A DNA stretch of 64,000 bases from Amylostereum areolatum (taxonomy: Eukaryota; Basidiomycota; Agaricomycetes; Russulales; Stereaceae): NCBI GenBank assembly GCA_012932865.1, contig SAXG01000103.1:34956-98955 (forward strand), read 5' to 3'. Position 1 is the first letter of the stretch; the number at the start of each line of letters is the position of its first letter. A program made the position numbers and the translations under genes. The notes under the pieces were generated by a model. It did no database searches and was not told the DNA's origin. It saw only the letters and a list, made by a program, of their open reading frames with translations. Shown one piece after another: positions 45,781 through 55,709 of this stretch.

Positions 45781-46517
45781 TCAAAAAGGTCTAGCAGCGT
45801 GGCTTCTCAGGAGCTCCCGCTGCATCGCATACAAGCTAAAAATCAGCTCCCGCTTGTACCGCAGTGGCCATGGGAGGGGGGGCGTCTCCATGAAATGCTC
45901 ACGGGCAAATCGTTCGCGCTCCTGGTCCCTCTCCTCAGGAGTCATATCCACCTCACTTTCACCACTCTCCTCACTACCTCCGACTCCCTCGCTGCCCTCG
46001 CTGCCCTTGCTTCCCTCGCTGACCTTGGTGTTGTCTCCGCTGTTAGGAGGGGGAGTGTTTGGCATTTCTTCAAGGACCTTCTGAATCTCCAAACGGACGA
46101 GGGCCTGCATGTTAATGTTCCAGGTGTGTTGACTGTCGTGTGGCATCATCCGTGGCCTAAAGGGAGCACGGAGATCGTTGAGGGCGTCCCTGGCCCGGCG
46201 AGTGTCAGACTCATCGTCTGCATCATCATCATCTTTGCCGTGGTCTGTTTCACCGCGTTCACTAGGCTGTCTACTCTTGGAAGAGGCAGCATCCACGGGC
46301 TGGTTCAGTAATGTTTCAACCTGTGATTAACATGTCAATGATTTGCTTTTCATGGAACGTCTTCACTAGGTCGTACCTGGCAATCCAACAAACTGTCTTC
46401 ACCATCGGAAAGGACAATGGGATGGCCTCGATCGTCACCCTCGTCTTCGTATTCAGTAGGGTACAGTATGATAGGATGCACAGCATCGTCGCCGCGGAGA
46501 ATGGAGGAGAATGGCAT
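45781..46517 (-). CDS. Hypothetical acidic protein, 226 aa
   Basis: Two exons, 46517-46377 and 46320-45781, with a 56 nt intron. The N-terminus (MPFSSILRGDDAVHPIILYP, EYEDEGDDRGHPIVLSDGED) and the middle (GKDDDDADDESDTRRARDAL) are strongly acidic. A Gly/Ser/Glu low-complexity stretch (SEGSKGSEGSEGVGGSEESG) precedes a helical C-terminus (RDQERERFAREHFME, KRELIFSLYAMQRELL). No family recognised; mostly disordered. The frame also extends upstream through non-ATG codons to 46598. Confidence 0.5.
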
Positions 46518-46599
46518 CAGGAATGAGAATGTGGACGATAGATGGTGGAGAAATCCAGGAGCAACACGGTAAAGTGGCTCAGTTTTCAACGCGGACACT

Positions 46600-46955
46600 C
46601 AATCTGCGCCACCATCAAATCACATAAATTTTCCAGCCTGGTGTTAGTATTCACAAACCACACTTTGGTACAACTTCGCAACCAGTCAGTGATTGCGGAT
46701 CGAGGGAAGAGTATGTATCAGACGTACTGGTGCGGGCGAGGCTTCAATGGGCTTGATGGTGTTTTTGCTGGGATTGAAGACCGGCAGAATACCAGCGTCA
46801 GTGAGGAGACCGAACGTGGATGATTGATCGGTGTACCTTGTTCACGGGCTGATTTGGTCTCTTGGCCGAAGAGATGGTGAGATTGAATGCACTGGGGACA
46901 TTGCTGATGTCGAGGGCGAGGAAAGTGGGCAACGGGTAGAGGTAACTGTGAGGTT
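46600..46955. other. Intergenic, nothing seen
   Basis: No frame or motif worth naming. Confidence 0.35.
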
Positions 46956-46959
46956 AAAT

Positions 46960-47240
46960 AAAAGGCAGACGCGTAGTACTCAAGCGGGTCGACGCGGGCT
47001 CAACGCAAAAAGTGAGATCAAGATACGCAGGTACAAAGGCAAAAGGCAAAGTGTGAAAGAAAGTCTAAAGCTTGAAGCAAGAAGGACTTGGCTTTATTTA
47101 CGTGCCGATGGCCCGACGCGCGGCGCCGGGGCCCACAGTTGGCATGTAGCTTATAAGTACAGGCATCAAGTGAGAAAGCTGGAGGCTGTTGAATGTTGAA
47201 CATCAAATACTCATGATCAAACATAGTGTGTGGACGCATA
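46960..47240 (-). repeat. Dispersed repeat copy e, diverged
   Basis: On minus it keeps the order of copies a and b: CAACATTCAACAG, GGGCCATCGGCACGTAAATA, CAAGTCCTTC, GTACCTGCGTATC, then a degenerate motif GATCTCACTTTTTGCGTTGA (47020-47001). Confidence 0.55.
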
Positions 47241-47346
47241 CCTGATTCGCACCGGCTTCATTTTTTTCATGGGCGATATTATAAAGACTATGCCATTACT
47301 ACTTAGCTTACAACATGAAGTATCGCCTCCGCCGGTCCCGTTCAAC

Positions 47347-48717
47347 CTACTGCCGCACTGAACGACCCAGCCTGTCTTTATCGATCTCTGCTATCAAAAG
47401 CCCTAGTGCCCTTTTCCAACGCTCGAAACACATTGTCTCTGTTCCGTCTGCTCCGCTTTTGAAGTACCAGGTAAGGATGTCGTACACGAGAATGTCGCTG
47501 TCGCTTGGCTGGTGCACCATGTGACCTTCAACGATTCGAACGAGGGGCGTGAGGGGGAATGAGGGGAAACCTGGAGAGAACTTCCCAGCGCGTAAGACAT
47601 CATGGTATACCTCCAAAAATGCTGTCGCCACCCTCATTCCTGCAGCAGCTCTGTGGTAAGCATCAACGCCTCCTGTGCTATCCTAAGATTGTCTATCAGG
47701 GCATAGTCAGGCAGGAAGCGGTCGTCCATCACTGACCAGGCTGAACAGGAAATCTGAATTTCCCTCCTGAGCTGCAAGGAGGAGGTAGACGCCTATGCGT
47801 ACTAAGCGGGTGGCAGAAAATCAATATCCGTCAAGAAAGTGGTATAGAGGCAACGTACGGGCTGGATGCCCTACCAGGTACAGATCAGCTTCGCTCCCAA
47901 GGCCGGACATCAGAGAGCGGCCCATGCCTCCAATCAGCGTGAGATCGTGGGAGGTCATACGCAACTCGTTCACCCTTCGCCATGATTCGTTGACAAGGTC
48001 CCCGATGGCTGCTATTTCATAAGAGGCCATATCATAGGTGTAGTACTGCACAAGGCGAGTGAGGAGGCGCATTAAAGGGGTCTGTGGGAATGGAGAAAGG
48101 CGTCGCTGGAAGAGGTCGTGTGCCGAATGAAGGGCTCTGATATTGTCATCCTCTTCGATGAATGGAGGTTTCAATCTGAGATACCTGGCGGCATCTTCCC
48201 GAAGACGCTTGATGGAGCCATGGTCTTGCATCCTGCAATCCAAAATGAGTGGCCGGGGTGTCCAGTAGACAAATATTCCATACCGTCCGGATGCATGAAA
48301 AAACGACCCTCCCCAAAGACGGTCAAGGCGGTCGAGAGTACACGCGCGCCATTGTGAGTCCACATAGAGAAGAGTAAAGAGGGCATGCTGAGCGCACAAT
48401 TGCTCGGGCATGTGTACCATTTCTATTAGCCAATGGGAAAGGATGATGTCCACGATCATAAATATGACCTCTGGAGGAAACCGCGGAGGGACATGAGCAA
48501 CGAGGTACTCGGGAAGACGTCCAGGTGTTCTTCTATAATGTGATATTGTTGCAGCCAGCGTGTTACGAAACCCTGCATAGTAGTCAGCTGCTTGGCCTAT
48601 CATGTTCAGATAGAGCGCAGAGGGATATGGGATGGCGATGAGGCCTGCCGTTTGACCATACATATATACCATGGTAACTTCGAAAAAGGAGTCTTTCATG
48701 ATCACCACATATGCCAT
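47347..48717 (-). CDS. F-box-like hypothetical protein, 419 aa
   Basis: Exons 48717-47859, 47801-47737 and 47682-47347 give 419 residues, introns 57 and 54 nt. MAYVVIMKDSFFEVTMVYMY is the first ATG; in-frame codons run upstream to 48825 without one. A helix-rich segment FPPEVIFMIVDIILSHWLIE resembles an F-box or BTB-type adaptor helix. Further on come ALFTLLYVDSQWRACTLDRL and a C-terminus rich in helices (AAAGMRVATAFLEVYHDVLR, ERWKRALGLLIAEIDKDRL). It is not a close relative of paralogues A-D. The motif on minus at 48844-48866 lies 127 bp before the ATG, so motif pair 4 is placed as a shared promoter with paralogue D. Confidence 0.7.
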
Positions 48718-48843
48718 CTCAAGAAAACCCAGATCAAGTGTGGTCTGTTCATCAAAGCGGTTGGGAGCGCCGTCTGGTGCTGGGTATAAAGCAAGCCGAC
48801 GCTGAAAGAGGCTTTTGATAAACAATGCAAGTCAAACCGGCTT

Positions 48844-49135
48844 TCGACGCACGAAAGTGAGATCGATTGCACTGTACATGTGCAGCTGAGCAGGAATCGG
48901 TGCGCGCCATGCACTGCCAGCAGTGGCAAAGTGTCACGTGATTTGCATCACCATGTGGCCCGGCACCATATTTAGGCACCATTGCTTTGTCCTGGTTGTT
49001 TGTTTCTACTTACTGCTGTACCGATTTCACTTCTAGTGCGTCGACAGGGAGTATCTCTTTGTATCATTCAGCTCCGTTGCTTTTTCCTGGTTATTTGTTT
49101 CTACCGCTGCGCCGATTTCACTTCTAGTGCGTCGA
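48844..49135. promoter_or_regulatory. Inverted motif pair 4 between divergent genes
   Basis: Motif on minus at 48844-48866 and on plus at 49022-49044 and again 49113-49135 (variant CGATTTCACTTCTAGTGCGT). CACGTG lies at 48935-48940. The divergent coding starts are 48717 (minus) and 49456 (plus). This is the best-placed pair for a bidirectional promoter. Confidence 0.65.
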
Positions 49136-49165
49136 CATGGGGTATCTCTTTGTATCATTCTTCTA
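48982..49165 (+). repeat. Tandem duplication, two ~91-95 bp units
   Basis: Both units run TTGCTTT.TCCTGGTT.TTTG, the plus motif, then GTATCTCTTTGTATCATTC. They start at 48982 and 49077 and double the motif facing paralogue D. Confidence 0.85.
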
Positions 49166-49455
49166 TACCATGCTTGAAATTCATTCTGACCAGAAATCTT
49201 TCTGCTGCTTGGTTGGCCTATCTCTTTCTCAACGGGCCATGGATTGATCTCTGTAAGTGTCCCTGTGAGTCTAAGGTCTTTGTTGTGCGCCTCGCTTTTA
49301 AACCTGCACCAACTCTGCTACTGCTTTCCGTCTACGACACACACATCAAGCTTCACCATCGCTACCTTTTAATCTCTTCCTGCTGTCCATCAAGTGCATG
49401 TATGTGCTCTTAGCCTGAAGTTCTTCTTCTCGTGCTGATCTTCCGTCTTGTCTAG

Positions 49456-50937
49456 ATGCCTGTCTCTCTCGTTGCTGAGCTGATCCAGGAGATCGCGTGC
49501 TACTTACAGTCGCATAGGGATGTCACTGCGTTGTCCCTGGCCAACAGGCGTGTTCAAGGCATCCTGAACCTCAGTCTCATTTACAAGCAGCGCCTCATCA
49601 ATGCAGGTTGGGACACCCGAATCGGCTACGACACCCGGCTAGCATCGTCGACCCCTTACTGGAAGTTCGTCGATCTCGCCTTCAACCGCATCGAGCAGCT
49701 TGTAGAGGCCGCTAAAATGGAGTGCTTCGCCGCTATCAGGACATCGTTGGCCACTCACAATCAACGCACCATGACCACACGCTCATGCCACGGCGACCTT
49801 TCTCTGAAAGTGTACTCTCAGTTATGCGCCGTCCATTGCCCCGAAGTCTTTGAATGCATCTGCACCCTTACCGATGAGCTTCGGTCTCCGCGGATCTGTG
49901 ACAGTACGCTTCTATGACAGATACTCTCTGTTACACTCAATAACTGCTCACCCACTGATAGGTCCCCACAATATGTCAAATCTTCTCAGCGAGCCATATT
50001 GTGAAGTCTGGCGCGACATCATTCCCTACATCACCCTATACCCTGTATTCACGTCTCAAATCCCTGCGAACTTTACACCTATCTCCGAGCTGCTGGATGC
50101 GCTCCGACTACATCGGTGTGCATTTTCCATGGTGACTCTGTTTGTGGGAGGTTTGTCTCTCATATCGTTTCGATTTTTGGATGCTAAAATGTATGCGGAA
50201 CAGGTAGCATGGGTACCGGCATCAGCTACGCTTTGGTGACTAACGGCAGATTGGCAGCCGATATCTTTTTCAGCAATCAAATGGCCGCACTCTCCCTTCC
50301 TATCCTCGACCTCGCTCTGCCCCTAATTGCCTCGACGCCCTTAACCATACCCGCCATATCGAGATGCTTTGCATTCTGCTTCAACGTTCAAACACTTCTT
50401 CTACTCAAGCTCCGCGCCCAAACAACATGGGCCTTCGAACAATCCTCGAACCCATGGTTTGATCGCGTTCATGCCTTGGATGACTTACAGCTCCCGCCTT
50501 TCCAACAAGCAGATCTTCGGTGGACCCGAGGCATTGCAGGCACGCCATTACATCGTCTATTGGAAGGAGGCCCGGCGTCATCCGCTCGCTGGCATGGTTG
50601 CAGCCAAACATATGGGGCGTCCTTCCTTCAGAAAGCTGTGTATGACGTGATAGTGTCACCGGTCAACCCCACCACCATCCGGGTAAGGTTGGTCGGAACT
50701 AGGGTCCCATTCGAGCATCCTTGGGTTGGAAATTGTGATGTTAAGGACGGTTCGGTGCTGTTGGTTCAGCTTAGGGACGACGACATGGCGGTCGTTTTCA
50801 ATGGCATTTTCACTCCCTGGGGAATGGTTGGGAGATGGGGTGAAGTACGCTGGGTTGATGTTGTGGTCTCCAACCCTGTTTCGTCCAGTCTTTCCGGTGG
50901 ATGGATGTGGATTTGGCCATGCAGCACGGGATCTTAG
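49456..50937 (+). CDS. F-box-like family protein, paralogue D
   Basis: Exons 49456-49903, 49962-50150 and 50204-50937 encode 456 residues. The family blocks are MPVSLVAELIQEIACYLQSH..VTALSLANRRVQGIL, KQRLINAGWDTRIG, VWRDIIPYITLYPVF, RCFAFCFNVQTLLLLKLRAQ, TPLHRLLEGGPASSARWHGC and FNGIFTPWGMVGRWGE..SGGWMWIWP. The intron phases (both phase 1) and positions are those of paralogues B and C. All splice sites are intact, so this is probably a working copy. Its promoter side carries the duplicated motif. Function unknown. The conserved aromatic C-terminus (SPWG then GGWMWxWP) is not a domain I can name. Confidence 0.82.
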
Positions 50938-50939
50938 AC

Positions 50940-51770
50940 ATGAAATGCATTTTAGATTTATAGCAGAAAACAATCCTGTATCACACGTTGTTTGCGGTAC
51001 AGTACGATACCGGGCGTATTAATGTCTTTGCATATATACGTGATACACGGCTCATCATCTTTTTGGGTCTCGTACATATCCGTCGTTGTTTTTGTTTTTT
51101 GCCTTATTCTCTCGCAGTGAGGTGTGGTCGAGAAATGGAAGAGGAAGGAGGAAGGAAAGAAGAAACCTTCCTGAAGAAACACGGACCAAAGTAGCGCTGA
51201 AGTTTGTGTTCCATCACTTCTGTACCACCACTACCACCAGGTTCCTCCTCTCTCTCTTCTTTTAGGACCCAGGCCCTTCGTCGCTATTCATCTCTATCAA
51301 CGTCGGCCTTCATCGCGCAATTTACTGACTACAAACAACACCGCCGTCTCGTCTTGTGACTGCTCTCGATAAGACCAGACGGATTAGAATGTGCGCGGGG
51401 CGGATGAAGGAGATTGGTCGATGGCTGGGCAGTTATCGACATCACTTCGGATTGGTACGTGCTATACTCTCTATCACCAGTCCCGTTCCCGGCGACGCCA
51501 GATCCTGATCGCCCAGGACTGCCCCATCTCTAACAGACGCACCGACTCGTCAACTCGACCCGCCAGTGTCGTTGATTGTTGATCAGAGATGGGTGCATGG
51601 TGGTTGCGGGTACGTTTTCCTCCCCATCTCTCGTTTGCATAGACCAACGCTCTGTAGATGAACTGCGATCTGCCGGCTCTTATCCCGACCCTGCCGTTGG
51701 CAAGCATTACCACCTTTGCCGCGCGGTTGGAACCAGGGCAGTGACCGGTGACCTCTGTCGACGTCGCGAA
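50940..51770. other. Intergenic, no supported gene
   Basis: 3' flank of paralogue D and sequence before the phospholipase fragment; only short frames. An upstream PLC exon may be here but was not recognised. Confidence 0.35.
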
Positions 51771-52660
51771 TACCATCCCCACTCGACCCCGACGCCCCCG
51801 CCTACCTCTACCACCATTGCCATCTCCCCCGCCACCGTCAACGCTGCCAATGCCATCCGCGGCGAGCCCGTCGCGCAGAAAGCCACCACAAACGACATCG
51901 CGGTGCTGCAACTACTGCAGCAGGGCACGCCGATGATCAAAGTGTCCAGCAAGAAACGGAGGCGCGTCATCTTTCTTCTCGACCCGGACCAAGGCCAGAT
52001 CCTCTGGGACTTGAGCGAGCACCGCATCAGTGCGGTTCTCGCTCCCTTTCGTCCCTCTCCTCCCTCCCTCCTGCGTCGTCCTGCATCTGACCTCCCGCCG
52101 CGTCGCAGTCCCGATCGATAACATCAAGGAGCTTCGCTCGGGCGCGGACACGCGCTACTACCTCGAGCAGTTCCAGCTCGCGCGCGAGTACGAGGCGTGG
52201 TGGCTCACGATCATCTATATGCTCGAGGGCCAGTACAAGACCCTGCACGTCGTCGCGCCCTCCGCGGACATGTTCCAAATGTGGGATGTCACCCTCCGCT
52301 GGCTGTACACCGTCCGCCAGGCGCTCATGAGCGGGCTCGGCCACGTCGAGATGCGTGAGGCCATGTGGGAGAAGCAGTACTGGAAGGGCGCAGAGGGCGA
52401 CCAGCGGCTGTACTTCGACGACGAGAAGCTCTGCAAGCGTCTGAACATCAACTCGTCCCGGGAGGACCTCCTGCGCTGGTTCTAGCAGGCGGACGCGCGC
52501 AGCCGCGGCTTTTTGGACTTTGCAGATTTCCAGTGGTTCATGAAGCTGCTGAAGCGCTGAAGACGCGGCTAGAGCTCGATTAGCTGTACAAGAAGCCATG
52601 CGCGGGAACGGGGGGCACGTTTGGGTTCGGGACGTTCGAGACGTTCATGCGGGAGCATCA
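51770..52660 (+). pseudogene. Phosphoinositide phospholipase C, N-terminal fragment
   Basis: Exon 1 includes LLQQGTPMIKVSSKKRRRVI and FLLDPDQGQILWDLSEHRI. After intron 52030-52108 exon 2 reads PIDNIKELRSGADTRYYLEQ, AREYEAWWLTIIYMLEGQYK and WEKQYWKGAEGDQRLYFDDE. This is the PH domain and the start of the EF-hand region of fungal PLC1, which cleaves PIP2 to give IP3 and diacylglycerol. TAG at 52483-52485 interrupts LLRWF*QADARSRGFLDFAD. A TGA and a frameshift follow at about 52558, then TRLELD*LYKKPC with another stop, and TFETFMREHQK. The catalytic X and Y boxes are absent. The sequence ends where the 828-residue gene's downstream flank begins. Confidence 0.85.
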
Positions 52661-52750
52661 GAAGGTGCGAGCGGGTGGGGACGGGGGCGGCGATGCAGGA
52701 TTGTTGAATCAACAAGAGTGACTACTGTACTACCAAATATTCTACAATGG

Positions 52751-55292
52751 TTAAAAGTATTTTTTAAGACGCAATGCCTTGCAAAGACTGTTTTCCCCCA
52801 TAGTGGTGTTCCAGCCCATTGCCTCCTTCTCTTGCTCAGAAAACTGAGTTCCGGTCCATGTGTACCAAGAGCTCCAAGCCATCTGCAATTCTCCTTCTGG
52901 AGGGGCTGGAGGTTTCTTGGCATGATTTGGCATAGGAGGGAGCAACCCTAAAACCCTCAAGCCAGAAACAGCGCCTGCATTGACCTTTCGGATGATGATG
53001 CCCATTTCTTGAACAGTAGCGAACTCGCAGATACCTGCGTGTGCGTAATCTCCAGCTAACAGGAGGGATGCCAATTCTCCACACTGTGAGAATACCCGCT
53101 TTCCATCTTGCCAATGGGCAGAAAAGAAGTCGAACATGGCTTTGAAGCTTGGCTTGGCTCCAGGGAGAAGTCCATACCAGGGTAGAGAGAGGGAGCTGTC
53201 GGAGACAGCGTCCCACAGGTCTTTTGCAAGATTGATATTGTGACCAGCTGAGTTGCCGTAAATTGTTGTATTGCAAAAGTAGCTTTTTTCGGTGTGACCT
53301 GCATCTTCTGCCTCACGTTTGACTTGAAACAGATGATCGGAATTCCTAAAGCCGCAGCCATAGTCGAATAGGAACCCAGTACCGATGGTGATGGTTCGCA
53401 CGACTACCATGTTCCAAAGTCCTACTGGGCTTTTCAGCCATACGTCCGCATTTGCTCCCAATGATTCCAGGTGGGCTGTAACCTTGCGCATTGTTGGTGC
53501 ATGCTGGCGGAAAGGAAGATACCTGTCTATGTAGGAAGCCGTGAATGTAATGACGGCCTTTTCTCTGATGTGCAGATCGGATGGAGGGGGAGGATTTGGG
53601 AGGACTTTTCGGTCCCGGGGTGAAGGTTTGTCGATAAAGTAGAGCAAGACCTTCATACATTTGACCCATGCTATCATCTTGGGGGTTGGTATAGAAGCCG
53701 GTGGAGACCATTTTCCCGCTGCAAGGGCTGGCGTTGTGGCATGTGGAGACTCACTAGCGAGGTGGGACGACGGGCCAGCCTCTGGTGTGGATTGGCGTGG
53801 AATGTTGGCAGAAGACCGTATTGTCCCAGAATAAATAGAGACAAGAGATGTCGAACAAGATGGGGTAGTGGGAGGCAAGGGGGCCAGAAGAGTCTGAAAG
53901 GTATCAAACATAGAACGCATACTAGCCATTGCGGTGGAGATCCTGCCTTCAGGCCCGATGTCCAGGCTGTAGCATATGTTGAGGAAGGGCAGGTACTCCA
54001 CCATTTTGTCAGATCTGTGGGCCCGTATACGACCAGTCGTTGCACGTGTCGTAACATGACGAAAAACTTCCTCCGTGTCTCGCAAAAGCAGGATGTTGTC
54101 GCCGGAAATCTCACGCAGGCCTTGTATAACCCAGGCTTGGGCACGAGATCTCCCATTATCTTGAGGAAAGCCGAGCCATTGCCCAAGAACGGTAATCAGG
54201 AGCTCGTATACTGCAACCTGTGTGGCAAAGGGAGATCCGTCTCCGCATACACCACGCCGATAGATTTGAACAGCGTGCTTCTGCTTTGGAATAGTAGGAA
54301 GGTAGGCGGATGAAAGTATTGATGTCTCTTTGATCTGGGCCTGGAGACAGCCAAGAAGCCGAGCAGCCAGCTTTTGGATGCCTGGATGGGTGTCCCTGTC
54401 CGTGCACTCCGGGTTGGAGTGTCTAGCCGCAATGAGCTCCAGCCACGCCCACAGATCCGCATGATTCTTCATCATATGAAAGCGGTGATAGATAGTCAGA
54501 ATATTGTTCTTGTTTTTCTGTGCCTTGAGAGATCCAAGGGAGTGCCATGCTTGACATAGTCCAGCCAAACTATCATCCTCTGCCACACCCGTCAGGGGGG
54601 TGACGGCTGCCGATACTGCCCTCTCCTCCGAGATCGCGTTATCCTCAAACGAAACTCCCTCCGAATCATCGCAGGAAGAGATGAAGTCTGCTACTTCTTT
54701 GACTATAGACTTGGCGTCATATGCAATCGCCTCTGGAGAAAATAAGGTCAACACAATGAGCAGCAGATGGTATGTAGAAATCCGCACTTTTGCTTAAGAT
54801 TACAGATGTATCTTGAAGTACTTTCTGCTTGTCCACAGATCGTCCATATATATTGAGCGGGTTGCTCCAAGGATTCAAACGCATAGTGCCAGGTGGGAGG
54901 TGGAATGGAGCATTGATGTTACGAGGTTGTCGTTGTATGATGAGGCTCAGCAGAGCCAGGCTTTCAGGCTGGGTTGTAAAGAACGCATCGCCTTGAACAC
55001 GAGTTCGCGCCGGAACCTCCAGATTCTCAGATTCTAGAGAATCAGGTCTAGGAGTTTGTTCAACTGGGGGAGAGTCAAGTGCAGCTGTTTTGTCGCCTGG
55101 GGAGTTAAGTTCAGGGGAGTCGTCTGAGTCGAAGGTCGCCTCATAGGCGATGGAGACAGGCTGTTTATCGACAGGCGTGTAATTGAGTTTCGCGGTCAAT
55201 TCACTGAGTTCGTCAGAATCGGTGTGATGCGCATCCATGTCAACATCCTCGTCCTCGCTGTGGAGGGCTCCTATATTGCCATTGTCTATCAT
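52751..55292 (-). CDS. Unrecognised 828-residue protein, possibly element-borne
   Basis: Two exons, 55292-54788 and 54732-52751, joined by one 55 nt intron; the frame is otherwise unbroken over 2.5 kb. The N-terminal ~165 residues are acidic and Pro/Ser-rich (HSEDEDVDMDAHHTDSDELS, TFDSDDSPELNSPGDKT). The rest is a folded-looking globular region with many Trp and Gly (LCQAWHSLGSL, HADLWAWLELIAARHS, VAVYELLITVLGQWLGFPQD, TIGTGFLFDYGCGFRNSDHL). It ends TGTQFSEQEKEAMGWNTTMG and KALRLKKYF. One intron in 828 codons is unlike the neighbours and suggests an ORF of a mobile element or a recent arrival (inference). It abuts a truncated PLC gene on one side and a frameshifted oxygenase-like gene on the other. 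No terminal repeats were found. Confidence 0.6.
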
Positions 55293-55378
55293 GTTACATT
55301 CTCATTTGGATCAACTAGACGCACCATGTCCGCTGGTTGGCCTACGCGCAGACCTCCTTAGCACAGGCGAAGTCAGAA

Positions 55379-55409
55379 CCTCCTCCTCCTCCTCCTCCTC
55401 CTCCTCCTC
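55379..55409 (+). repeat. (TCC)n microsatellite
   Basis: About ten CTC/TCC units, upstream of the 828-residue gene's start. Confidence 0.9.
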
Positions 55410-55709
55410 TCCCTCCTTATGGTGAGCTCGACGAAGAATTTGAGATGTAACCAATGGGGGTCGTGTTGACCGAATTTCAACAATCATCCTCTTCCGTGGT
55501 TCCGTCACTCTGGACTTCATCTTTAATATGTGCGACAAGCGGCCACCGGACGATTTCGTCCTCTTCTCCTTGTCATTTTTTTTTGGGTTCTACTGGCATA
55601 GTGAGTATATTCATCCACGTCAACGTGATCACACGTACTAATGGGGACTGGCTTTGGATCCACCCGCAGAGAATCCTCATTATCTAGGTCGGGCTCTTCA
55701 TATGTGACA

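Noticed and set aside
46000..46060. Gly/Ser/Glu repeat region as a separate minisatellite
   Set aside because: It is the low-complexity coding stretch of the acidic protein at 45781-46517.
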